Below are positions 23,579-33,058 of a stretch of 64,000 bases of DNA, one piece after another. Made by a program: the position numbers and the translations under genes. The DNA comes from Stachybotrys elegans (taxonomy: Eukaryota > Ascomycota > Sordariomycetes > Hypocreales > Stachybotryaceae), in NCBI GenBank assembly GCA_020746835.1, contig JAGPNK010000002.1:62001-126000 (forward strand), in the 5' to 3' direction. Numbering within the stretch: position 1 is the first letter of the stretch; every line of letters begins with the position of its first letter. Under the pieces are notes generated by a model. That model did not search any database and had not been told where the DNA came from. It saw nothing but the letters and a program-made list of their open reading frames with translations.

Positions 23579-25311
23579 ATGGGACGCAAGCCGACTGCAT
23601 GTCAGAAGTGCGCCGCTATCAAAGCTAAATGCTCGGGTCAAGCCCCTTGCGCGAGATGCCAGAGGCTTGGTTTGCCATGCAGCCTGGCGCGCGGCGTCAC
23701 AGATAGCAACTCTACCATCCCAGGCCCTTTATCGCCTGCGGCTCAGATGGTCGCCGCCAGAGCCCGGCACATGAAGTCGTCGAATGGCTGTGCCAACTGT
23801 CGGCGTCGGAGGAAGAAGTGCGATGAGAGGAGACCAATCTGCGGCGACTGCGCCAGGCTGAATCTTCATTGTCTTCCCCGTTCAGATCAGTCCTTATTTG
23901 AGCCTCTGGCCACTTCGCCGACATCCACCGCAGAGGCGAGTGGAGGCGCAGAGATATCCGATGAATCGGATGACGATACCGACGTGGCCCCGATCCTGAA
24001 TTGGTCAGACATCATACTCGGCGAGATTGAGATGGAAAACTGCCCTCAGAGCCTGGCTCATAGCAGTGCCCTCAAAGTTCTTCCCGATAAAAGGGCCAGT
24101 GATGAAGCTCCACCGCCCGAGGGCATTACACTGCCGCCCATTGCTCTGAGCAAGTACGCCGGCATCAACCCGGCAGCTCAGGACAGCTGGACCGCGGGCG
24201 AGCGGCACTTGCTGAACCATTTCATTCAATCAGTCGCCCGTTCCATGTCGATGGTGGAGGACAGATACAATCCATTTATTCGCCTCATTGCGCCCAAGAT
24301 TTTCGAGAGTAAAGCCATCCGCAATGCTGTGGCTGCCTTATCGGCTACGCACCTCTCCAAGGTGTACCCCGATTTTGTGAGGAATCAGCTGATGCACCGA
24401 GACATGGCCCTGGAAAACCTGAAGGCGATTCTCGAGATCCCAGAGGAGGCCGCGGCGGCCCTTGGCGCGACACTGATTCTTTGTCTGTGCGAGGTATTTC
24501 TTCACCCTTCACAAATACGCCAGCTTGTCTGACAATGCGCAACAAGATTTATGAGGGACACTCCAGAAAGTGGCTGCTCTATCTTCATGGTGCCAGAGCT
24601 CTCCTCGCTCAATTCAGGAGACAAAGATTAGAACCATTTGTTGAGTTTCTAGTGGATCTCTACAATTACATCTGCTGCATCGCCCCGGTGACCACTAAAG
24701 ATGTACCCCGTCCATTTGGGAAAAGGTTTGGCCTCTACCAGCCAGGTGAGAATGGCGTACATGCTTTGTTTGGAAAAGAGCCGGCTCTCTATTCAAGTAT
24801 AGCACGTGTCAATCGCATCATCTCTCAGCAACTTGCCGAGCATAATTCAGGATCAAACCCTACCCTAGAGGCTGCTGAAAGAGAGCTTCAGAGATGGTCA
24901 CACCTTCAGGACGCCAATTCGGAACACGAGGCAGCGGCTTATGCTATCTTGTCGGCCACAGTACTACGACTACGCGAAGTCTCAGATCCGGATTTGGATA
25001 TCGAGAGCTCACGAATACAAGTACCTGTCAACAACATCACCTCGGCATTATCTCTCATTCGGCCAGGCTCCCCGGCTGAATCACACTTATTATTCCCCAT
25101 CTTTATGGCTGGTGTGAATAGTATTACAAAAGCAAGTCGTCTGGTAATTGAGTATAGGATCACTGTCGCCGAGAGAACAATCGGCGCCGGGACAGTGTCA
25201 GCTGTTCACCGCCTGCTTGATCAACTTTGGCGCAGAGTCAATAACGGTGGCAAAGTACTGGGATGGCGAGAGATTAAAGATGACGAGATGCCGGGATGTG
25301 TACTATTTTAG
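23579..25311 (+). CDS. Transcription factor with two tandem Zn2Cys6 clusters
   Basis: Two exons (23,579-24,493 and 24,547-25,311; 53-nt intron with CTGAC and a CAAG acceptor) give 559 aa. Cluster 1 has C8, C11, C18, C24, C27 and C34. Cluster 2 has C71, C74, C81, C88, C91 and C98 in GCANCRRRRKKCDE context. Both have the full C-x2-C-x6-C-x5/6-C-x2-C-x6-C pattern. The rest resembles the Fungal_trans_2 domain (CLCEIYEGHSRKWLLYLHGA across the splice junction). Most fungal regulators carry one cluster. It ends 95 bp from the convergent PhyH gene and sits between the epoxide hydrolase/regulator pair and the oxygenase genes. Target genes are unknown; the repeated motifs at 27,021-27,233 are candidates. 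Confidence 0.85.
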
Positions 25312-25405
25312 TCTTATTTTTCTCTACAGTCTGATTTGATGTACTCCTTAATACAGAATAGCCACCCTACCCCCATTGTCCCATGCTTTGCCCGTAGACC
25401 AGTAC

Positions 25406-26480
25406 TTAGTAGGGAAGCGCGCCCGCGAGGCGCAGAAGCTGGTCAGACATGACAGGCAATTCCAGGGGAGCATCTCGGTCGCGAGGATCCCTAGTACCAT
25501 CTTCCAGGTACGTCTCGGTGGCCCGGGCAATAATGTTATCATGAGGCCAGTTTGTCGTGCCTCCAAACTTTTCAAATACTTGCTTCTTCAATGCAAGCTG
25601 CTCAGGAGAAGCCAGTCTTGCTGGCGTAAAAGCTGCATAGATGACTGTTCGGATCTGGCTGCTCTTCTCTGTTGGCTCGGCGCCGTAGTGAATTGTACGG
25701 CTGTCCCACAAGATCAAGTCGCCCACGTCGGCGCATACCTTGTGGGAAACGCAGCCTTTGGATTTAAACCAGTCCAGCTGCTCATTGGAGAACAAGTAGC
25801 GATCCAGTGGCGACCAAGTATTTCTATCAGTCTGCGTGTCGAAAAACTCCTCAATGAGAGCGTGACTGCCGGTATATACCACCAGACCACCATCCTCTGG
25901 ACCTGCTGGCGAGAGGTTTATGATACCTTGCACGCAGTGAAGTCCCTTCCGAAGGGGACTCTGGTCGACGTGCTCCCAGGCGCCCTTGCGTGGGACGTCA
26001 GCTCTGTTGGGGAAAGTGACATTGAGACTGTCAAAGCTGGCGAGCAGTTGGTCGGTTCCCCAGATCCTTGCGAAAGCGTCGACAACACCAGGCTCCATCC
26101 TCGCATCCCACATGAACTTCTCGTGGGCGACTGCATACGAATGAAACGTGTTGATTTTACTTTGCACCGGGAGATTTTCCTTGATCCATGTTGATGGGTT
26201 GTTGAAGTCGAGATCTGTGCCAAAGGACTTGAGCCAATCGTACGCCTTTTCCTGATATTGAACCGCGCGGTCCTTTGGGATACAGTTCTTGACGACAGCA
26301 TATCCATTCTTTTCAAGGTCAACCTGCCAATCCAGCATAGGCAACGCCCTATCAGGACCATATTATGAGCATACGTCTCTAGAAAGAAGACACCATCACG
26401 TTTGCTTACTTGTTGACAGTCTTGGTGGGAGCGGGTACCAATGCTGGCGAACTGTCCAGAGCAACTGCACTAGGTGCCAT
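25406..26480 (-). CDS. Phytanoyl-CoA-hydroxylase-family (PhyH) 2-oxoglutarate dioxygenase
   Basis: Non-haem Fe(II)/2-oxoglutarate oxygenase; family members hydroxylate acyl-CoAs, ectoine precursors, halogenated or other small metabolites. Two exons (26,480-26,410 and 26,348-25,406; 61-nt intron) give 337 aa. The short first exon supplies a natural N-terminus ending TKTVNK; without it the frame opens at a non-ATG codon. Iron ligands are H150 and D152 in WEHVDQSP and H244 in TIHYGAEP. R257 in QIRTVIY would hold 2-oxoglutarate. The sequence also shows GLHCVQGIINLSPAGPEDGG, typical of the fungal PhyH group. It is divergent from the MFS transporter at 27,950; four copies of a repeated motif lie between them. 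Substrate is unknown. Confidence 0.88.
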
Positions 26481-27052
26481 GGTGAGGACAGGAATTTGGA
26501 GTTGCAGAGATAGTGACGTGGGGAGGACAGCAAGAGTCGGGTTGCAATTCGCCTCAAGATAAGCACAACGATCAGGTATCAAAAGGACGATACGAATGCC
26601 GCAGAAACCGGCTTGATATACGTTGAAACCCGTCGCAATAACTAAACAAGGAGCTCCCTACTCGTACGATTGCCGTCGTAAAATCGTCTGTCGCTTGGGG
26701 AAAATGATGGATATGCTTCGATTTCCGATCATGAGCGGGGTATGACTTATCAAGGACATGGCGACATGGATCCCCTCCGTCTTGGTTAAATTGGAGGTTG
26801 CGGAGGAGGAGCCGTAGATAGTGCATTATTCGGTCCATGCTTCGTAGAGTGGCGACAATCAACGTTCCCCGTTCAGTCAGTCATCTGATATCACCACTAC
26901 GTGACAGCTATGATCAAGTGGGATCGGTAACGTAGCTAATCTAGCCAATCAAGCTCGGCAAGCAGGGAGGTTGGTTGGTCAAACCTTTTCCACCCCACAT
27001 GGTGCTACAGGGAGAGTTTTCCCGTCGTATTGGGAGGAGGATTTCCCGTCGT

Positions 27053-27075
27053 GTTCGAGATAACGGATCTCGAAC
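27053..27075. repeat. Perfect 9-5-9 inverted repeat GTTCGAGAT-AACGG-ATCTCGAAC
   Basis: Arms 27,053-27,061 and 27,067-27,075 are perfect. On the minus strand the distal arm forms a tRNA B-box-like word (GGTTCGAGATCC, 27,076-27,065). It could form a hairpin at the end of a tRNA-like transcript or be a regulatory palindrome. Confidence 0.5.
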
Positions 27076-27136
27076 CCCCCATCGTTATCAGACATACGCC
27101 GTTGTATGGCTTACGCCACGCTCAATCCCGTCGTAT
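27053..27136 (-). repeat. tRNA-like / SINE-like sequence with A-box and B-box
   Basis: On the minus strand TGGCGTAAGCC (27,118-27,108) resembles a pol III A-box and GGTTCGAGATCC (27,076-27,065) a B-box, about 30 bases apart as in tRNAs. Between them CTGATAA resembles an isoleucine-type anticodon loop. The anticodon stem does not pair well and the acceptor stem is not evident, so it is not a functional tRNA. A degenerate tRNA or tRNA-derived SINE head fits better. Confidence 0.4.
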
Positions 27137-27949
27137 TGGCAATGAAATTTTGAGATAGCCTCCATAATTATGCACGTGCCGTCATTACGCTGTATTATTT
27201 ATTTGTTACTAGGGCTAGCGAATCCCGTCGTATCTATCTCGCCCCCAGACTTTGACTCCGAGCCTAGATCTGGATGCCAGAGCCACTACTTTATCGGAGC
27301 CACAAGCCGATAGTCTGGGGTCAATTGATCGGCGCGATTCGTCTAGTTATTAGCACATCAAGCCTCACAATTGGGTGGAGCCAGGCATTAGTGAAAGGGG
27401 GCTTGTTGCGTCCGTTATCTCAAAGGTGGATGGGTTGCAAAGTAATTTTCGCTCTTCTTTCTTTTCGGCTATTGTTCCTTGCATTGCTCTCATGTCCTAC
27501 AATCCCAACAAAGCCGTATCGTGACGCCCCACTGCTGGCACATCCACAGACAGCCAGGCATGGCTTCTAGACGTCCCTGACTCAACCAAGTTTTTACTTA
27601 TCATCTGTCGTGGGTAGGGAATGGGGACGCCAATGACGAATCGATGCTTGTTCATTGGCCGAGGCAGACTGACCCTGACACTCAAACGGCTTCTCCACGT
27701 CTGCTCAGCTATCTTGCTCTCCTCCCCCAAGCATAAGCCAAGACTAGGTCTATCGCGGGAAGAGATCCGAGAGAATTTCACTCTCAAGACCCTTGCTGCC
27801 GCTGATAAAGAATCGGAAATGGACTTGAAGCGCATGCCAACCAAAGTACTAAAGAGACCGTCATAACCACCCTGAAAGGATCCGTGTACCGTCAGCAACA
27901 CGGCCCTCGACTTCACATCATACTTTCCGCCTCCTCCCAGTTATTCACC

Positions 27950-29686
27950 ATGATATTACGCCCCGGCAAGGTTGTGAGGAGACAGTGGGAGCAGCCTCCT
28001 CGCACCGTCGTCGAAGCCAGCGAGACCCATGCTCCCTGGTACAAGGATGCCGGCGTGAGGAAGCTCATGGTTCCAATCGTCTTGATCTACTTGACCCAAG
28101 TCTGCACTGGGTTTGACGCGACATTGACTGCCAACTTGCAGAGCTTTCCCGAATGGAGACGCGGTACGTACCAATACATTGAAGCAAGGTACTGCTGGAG
28201 TGGTTACATGCTGACCGATGGTCAAGAAATGGGCACACCTACCCCACGCCAGCTTGGTCTCATCACAGCCATATACTTCATCGGATGTCTCTGTGGAAGT
28301 GTACCTGCACAGCTCATCACCGATAAATAGTAAGCTGCTCCCTCAGATCGCCCCCGGTATGGATCGCGGGGCTGACTCGCGTGACGCGGTCGGAGATGGG
28401 GCCTTATTGCTGGCCAAATTCTTACCATCGCCGGCGCCGGCTTTCAGGGTGGCAGCCATGGAAGGGCCCAGTACATGGGCTCTCGTTTCATCCTAGGCTT
28501 TGGCATTGCATTCGTAACCTGCGCCGGCCCTGCCCTGCTCTCTGAGCTCGCCCACCCTAGATTCCGAGGCACTCTCGTTTCGCTCTTCAACCCGTTCTGG
28601 TACTTGGGATCCATCACCGTTGCATGGACGTGCTTCGGAACCAGCCACATGGACTTGACGAGCCAGTGGAGCTGGAGAATCCCCTCGATCCTACAAGCAC
28701 TCTGCCCCACCATTGTGCTATGCTGCTCCTTCTTGATTCCAGAGTCTCCTCGATGGATGATCTCCAAAGGCTTCAGGGACGAAGCGGCAGCGACCATTGC
28801 AAAGTACCATGGCAATGGCAATGTGGATGATTCTCTTGTCAAAGCTCAGCTGGATGAGATTCAGGCTGCTGTCGAGCTGGCTCACGAGGGCATCACGTGG
28901 AGAGACTTGTTCGCCAGCAAGAGCAACCGAAATCGACTGCTCATCGTTGTCTGCATGACCTTGATGACGCTTTGGTGCGGTCAGAACATCATCACCTACT
29001 ACTTCAGTAGTATCTTGAACAGCATTGAGATTACCAACACGACTGCCCAGTAAGTTTACTCCATCGAGTGATCGGGACTACAGAGTACTAATCATATTTG
29101 TTTTTACAGAACCGGCATCAACGGCGGCCTCAACATTGTCAATCTTATTTCATCCTTCATCGGCGCCTACCTTGCTGACCGCATTGGCCGGCGCAAGCTG
29201 TGGATGTCATCCTACATTGGAATGATCACCATCTTTGTACCATTCATTGCTTTATCCGCAGTGTACACCCAAAGACACCAGCCAGGCGAAGGCTATGGAG
29301 TTGTCGTCTGTCTCTTTCTCTTCGACATTATGTACAACGTGGCTTGCAATCCTCTGCTGTACTCGTACGCCACAGAGGTGATGCCCTTCCATATGCGATC
29401 TCGAGGCCTGGCGGTCAAGAACCTGGTGGGCCAGGTTGCTCTCATCACCAACATGTATGTCAACCCCATCGCACTCGCGGCCATTGGGTACCAATACTAC
29501 ATCTTCTTCCTCGGTTTGAACTGCTTCTGGCTCTTCATAATCTGGTACTTCTTTGTGGAGACAAGAGGATACACGCTGGAGGAGATTCAAGTTTTTTTCG
29601 AGGATGTTCTGGGCCCGAGCACCATGGTTATCGAAGTCAGGGACAGCATGGAAAAAGAGACGCCGCCAACCCCGAAGAAGGATTAG
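27950..29686 (+). CDS. MFS sugar-porter-type transporter, splice acceptor of intron 2 apparently lost
   Basis: Membrane importer of the fungal sugar-porter (lactose/hexose permease-like) group. Exons are 27,950-28,163, 28,227-28,329, 28,387-29,049 and 29,110-29,686, giving 518 aa. Family motifs are present: DKYGRRWG, PESPRWM, ADRIGRRKLW and the final FFVETRGYTLEE. The problem is intron 2. It starts GTAAGC at 28,330, and the exon that restores DKY-GRRWG begins at 28,387, preceded by CG rather than AG. The AG at 28,395 keeps frame but creates TAA; the AG at 28,346 does too. So the gene is either a recent pseudogene, spliced non-canonically, or carries a sequence error. The other introns are normal. 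It is divergent from PhyH. Confidence 0.75.
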
Positions 29687-30074
29687 ACATATGAGATACT
29701 AGTGCAGAGCTGAATACAGTCTACAATAACCCGCGCACACTCCTGTACTTTGCTAAGTAACCTCCGTATCCGTTGCCGGTTGTTTGAGAATCTGAAGCCA
29801 TACTTCGCATATCTATATTTTTATCCTTGTGATGTAGTCTGTGACTGGGGAGGGCTCCTACGAGTGTGACTCTAAGAAAGATGGAAAATTCCCTTGACTG
29901 TATCTCTCGATCGTTTGAATAGTGATTCAAAGGTTGTTCCACCAAATTGAACCACTCAAAATATTAAATTTGAGTTTGCATCGCTCCGTACTGCAAGTTT
30001 AGAAGCAGATAAACGACGCGTCAGCCTCTTTGTCAAGTTTATTATATTTCTATGTGCTACCTGAAATGCTGCTT
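29687..30074. other. Convergent 3' region
   Basis: About 390 bp between the ends of the MFS and FAD monooxygenase genes. No gene or clear terminator-like structure seen. Confidence 0.5.
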
Positions 30075-31420
30075 CTACGGAGCCTCAACTGCCAGAGGAG
30101 CCGCTGGCTCTGTACGTATAACTCTCTTCTGAATTAGCGGGCTGTCGTCGTTTATCTTCTTGTATTCGTGTGCGTCCAGACAGGCCGTTCGGCTCCTGAG
30201 TACAGCAGGTGCAGCTCTCTCTACCATGCCCTTTGTGTAGGCTTTGCAGGCGTCGCTTATTTCGCTGCTCTCTGTATCGGCCTTGGTGAGTACCGGGAGG
30301 ATGTACGATACAAGTAGATGCACGTCTGCGATGCCGTGGTTCGCAGCCTCACCCCTGTACATGGTCATGGCATGTGCAGAGTCACCCACTAAGATAACAC
30401 AGTCGGAGCCAGAAATGGCATTCCAGTTATCTTGTGGGGGAACCCAGTCTTCCAGAGTGATAGTCTTCACATCTGTGTCATCCGGGATTGACTGCACGAT
30501 CGTTCGAAACGGGTCAGCCCAGTTGTGGGAGATCCGCTTCATCGCTTTCACTCGCTCGATACCCTTTGCAGGAATCTCCAGGGGCTCAGATTCGCCCAAG
30601 AAGCCTGGCCGGTAGGGCCAAGACACGAGGATTTGGCACTCGCGGCTATCGTCCCCCCGGCCACTAGATGCTGGACTGTCGAGAAAGGAGAACCAGTGAG
30701 CGGCATCAGTCTTTGGGTCGCCTCCTTGGAAGAAGAATGGGTCCAGCTTTCGGACTGGAGCTGTGAGCTCTTTGGGATAGATGGTACTTGCGCCAAGCAG
30801 TCGGACTGGCAGCTGGTAGTTATTGTGCACAGCAGGGTCCGGGAAGAGCGAAGAGCGCACGCGGGAGCGAGAGCCATCGCACCCGACAATAAGACACCCC
30901 TCAACGGTATGAGATCCAGAAGGAGTGCTGAAATTTGCCGTCGCCGACCCATCTGCGCCTGCTTGGAATGACTCAAAGGTATGATTCCACTGCAGAGTCC
31001 TCGTTAGCACCAGAAATTCGAACTGGTCAATCATGCGATGAACCTTACCTTAATCGGGATGCCGTCCATCAATACTCGACGGAATTTCTCCCTGGCCATC
31101 CGAATTCTCTTACTCGGCGGAACCTGCCACAAGGCTTCCGCCGTGACCAGGTTGAAGAAGAGAAAGTTTCCATTTTCGCCATTGCGGGTTGCGTCGCCAT
31201 CAACGTACGCCTCAGGCAGGCGACCAATGATGCGTTGAGGCAGCAGCTCCAACAGAGAGGACAAGGCCCAGTGGATGGTGATACCCCAACCTTTGCCGCG
31301 GTGCAGGGGATCAGGATCTCGCTCATAAATGACAACGGGTATCGATTGCTTGATGAGAGCCTGGGCAAGCACCAGGCCAGTAATCCCGGCACCCACGATG
31401 ACAACTGGTTTCTGTGACAT
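30075..31420 (-). CDS. FAD-dependent monooxygenase (class A flavoprotein hydroxylase)
   Basis: Uses NAD(P)H and O2 to hydroxylate aromatic or heteroaromatic rings. Two exons (31,420-31,049 and 30,989-30,075; 59-nt intron with a perfect GCTAAC branch site and CTGCAG acceptor) give 428 aa. The GAGITG Rossmann motif is at residues 10-15, the DG motif in GCDGSRSRVR at about 161-170, and the GD motif in VGDSAHAM at about 325-332. These are the three signatures of the aromatic-hydroxylase group. It is divergent from the HOD-like dioxygenase across 590 bp. In bacteria, AqdB and PqsH, flavin monooxygenases of this class, make the 3-hydroxy-4-quinolone that HOD-type enzymes then cleave. An equivalent role here is inference. 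Confidence 0.88.
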
Positions 31421-32010
31421 GATTGCGAGTGAAGAGGAAGTGCTGACACTGCGATATGTGCTCCAAGCAACGTGATGTCGTGATGTTATAGCCAACTGTT
31501 TGAAGCTAACGATGGGAAAGTTTCATACAATCCCGTCGTATCCGGAATTGAATCACGACCCCATTCCAGTGTGTGGAGAGAGCTTATCGGTTGTGGAGCT
31601 GCATCTGTTAGCTCGCGTCCATGACTCGGGTAACCTCGCGCGCACATACATGCTGGGGTCCCCATATCCACGGAGTATGCTGAGGCTTACGGTGTAGGCA
31701 TCATGCTTATCTGCCTGCATTCTGTTTCATTCTATCAGACCGTGCCGCAAATGAAGAGGCTGATCTCTATCTACAACTCTTTCCCCTCCTTCATAAGGAG
31801 TCGGCTTTCGGCAAGACCATGGCCGGCCAGCCCACCGGTCTCGGATAATGCGCTTACCGTGGAACAGTATCGGACCGAAACCGGTCTCTCCGCGTTTACT
31901 CCAGGGCATATCTAAAACCCAGCTGAACTCCCAATCGCCCTCCAGTTTCACAGCTTCACGTATTCTCTATCAGCTCATTCTACTCCTCCCACCTGAGATA
32001 TCTTACCATC
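31421..32010. promoter_or_regulatory. Divergent promoter between FAD monooxygenase and HOD-like dioxygenase
   Basis: This 590-bp region holds the fifth CCCGTCGTAT word (31,532-31,541) and two direct copies of ACCGGTCTC (31,834-31,842 and 31,880-31,888). CGGACCGAAACCG (31,871-31,883), rich in CGG/CCG triplets, overlaps the second copy. A TATA-like TATCTAAAA lies near 31,909, about 100 bp before the dioxygenase ATG. Shared control of the two genes is likely from the arrangement. Confidence 0.45.
31834..31888 (+). promoter_or_regulatory. Direct repeat ACCGGTCTC x2 upstream of the HOD-like gene
   Basis: Identical 9-mers at 31,834-31,842 and 31,880-31,888, start-to-start 46 bp, about 125-175 bp upstream of the ATG. 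The spacing places them on nearly the same helix face. Possible regulator sites, not demonstrable from sequence alone. Confidence 0.35.
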
Positions 32011-32835
32011 ATGTCTCAACATATGTACCTCACCAAGACAATCAACGGGGTCGAGATATGCTATGATCAAGCCGGATATGTTGAGGGGCCCCCTGTTGTC
32101 ATGCTGTCGGGTTGGGCGCACGACATGCGTGTCTACGAGGGCATGATTCCGCACCTGATCAACAACCACCGCATCATTCGATTCAACTGGCGAGGCCACG
32201 CACCCAACAGAGACTACACTGCCGATTTTGGTGTTGAAGAGCAAGTCAAGGACACCATCGGTCTCTTGGAAGCACTTGGTGTTGACAAGTTTTACCTCAT
32301 TTCTCATTCTCACGGTGGATGGCCAGCGCTCGAACTCGCCGACAGGCTAGGAAAGGACCGAGTGTTGTCACTCCTAATGATTGATCAAATCATGTCACCG
32401 CCTCCTCCTGAGTTTGCCAGTGGGCTCAAGGCCATGCAGGATCCCGAGACATGGTTGGCAACGCGCAAAGGGCTGTTCGACAACTGGATGTCGGGCAGCG
32501 ACAACAAAGCCGTGCAGGACCACCTTGTGTATTGCATGGGTAGTTATGGACACGACATGTGGTCGCTCTCGTGCCGCGTCATAGAAGGCGCATACGAAAC
32601 TCACGGCTCACCCATGCATCGCATGCGCAAGATTGCCAACCCCCCGCCTATCCGTCATATCTTCTCTCACCCCCACAACTCTCCAGAGTACCACGCTCTG
32701 CACGAGGAGATGGCAAAGGAAAACAGCTGGTTCTCCTACACAGATTTAAAGGGAGAAACACACTTCCCAAGTGTTGAGATCCCGGAAAAAGTGTGCGAGG
32801 AGCTAGAATCCTTGATCGCAACAATTGGCAAATAG
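32011..32835 (+). CDS. Cofactor-free 2,4-dioxygenase of the HOD/QDO type (alpha/beta-hydrolase fold)
   Basis: Likely cleaves a 3-hydroxy-4(1H)-quinolone-like ring with O2, releasing CO and an N-acyl-anthranilate-type product, without metal or cofactor. Single exon, 274 aa, the size of bacterial HOD. The residues known for HOD are all present at nearly the same numbers: W35 and H37 in GWAHD, H99-S100-H101 in SHSHGGW, D125, W159 in GLFDNW, and H251 in GETHFP. The family-specific stretches VIEGAYETHGSPM and PIRHIFSHP are also present, whereas ordinary esterases lack the His-Ser-His elbow and paired Trp/His. It is divergent from the FAD monooxygenase and 223 bp from the end of the carboxylesterase gene. 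Family assignment is strong; exact substrate is inference. Confidence 0.85.
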   Translation: MSQHMYLTKTINGVEICYDQAGYVEGPPVVMLSGWAHDMRVYEGMIPHLINNHRIIRFNWRGHAPNRDYTADFGVEEQVKDTIGLLEALGVDKFYLISHSHGGWPALELADRLGKDRVLSLLMIDQIMSPPPPEFASGLKAMQDPETWLATRKGLFDNWMSGSDNKAVQDHLVYCMGSYGHDMWSLSCRVIEGAYETHGSPMHRMRKIANPPPIRHIFSHPHNSPEYHALHEEMAKENSWFSYTDLKGETHFPSVEIPEKVCEELESLIATIGK

Positions 32836-33058
32836 GCACATATCTTTAGCTTAACGAGAGTATGACATTGGTCCAAATGCTATAAGCACATTTCTACAAA
32901 CATTTTTCATCTATCAGGCTGTCCAACGTGTCATATCTGGGTCAACACGAGGATGAGCGTTGCATATGAAGCAAATAATATTATTCGGCGCAACGCACGA
33001 AAGGGCCTGGATAATTTCTCGACAAGATGTATCATTATTGACGTCTATGCTATCAAAA

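Larger units (their letters stand above)
27021..27233 (+). promoter_or_regulatory. Four direct copies of CCCGTCGTRT
   Basis: Exact positions are 27,021-27,030 (CCCGTCGTAT), 27,045-27,054 (CCCGTCGTGT), 27,127-27,136 and 27,224-27,233 (both CCCGTCGTAT), all in the same orientation. A fifth copy lies at 31,532-31,541 in the other main divergent promoter. Four copies of a 10-mer in 213 bp are far above chance. They may be binding sites for one of the three local regulators. Because a tRNA-like element overlaps some copies, they may instead belong to a small dispersed repeat. Confidence 0.5.
26481..27949. other. Divergent intergenic region with repeated motifs and a tRNA-like element
   Basis: About 1.47 kb between the PhyH and MFS genes, long for this island. 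It contains four CCCGTCGTRT words, a 9-5-9 inverted repeat and a tRNA-like/SINE-like stretch on the minus strand, all within 27,021-27,233. I see no protein gene. A short frame at 27,274-27,570 has no family resemblance. Confidence 0.5.

Noticed and set aside
27053..27136. Functional tRNA-Ile gene
   Set aside because: Boxes are present, but the anticodon and acceptor stems do not pair properly.
32011..32835. Ordinary alpha/beta-hydrolase or haloperoxidase
   Set aside because: The His-Ser-His elbow, paired Trp/His near residues 35-37, W159 and the C-terminal family stretches fit HOD-type dioxygenases much better.
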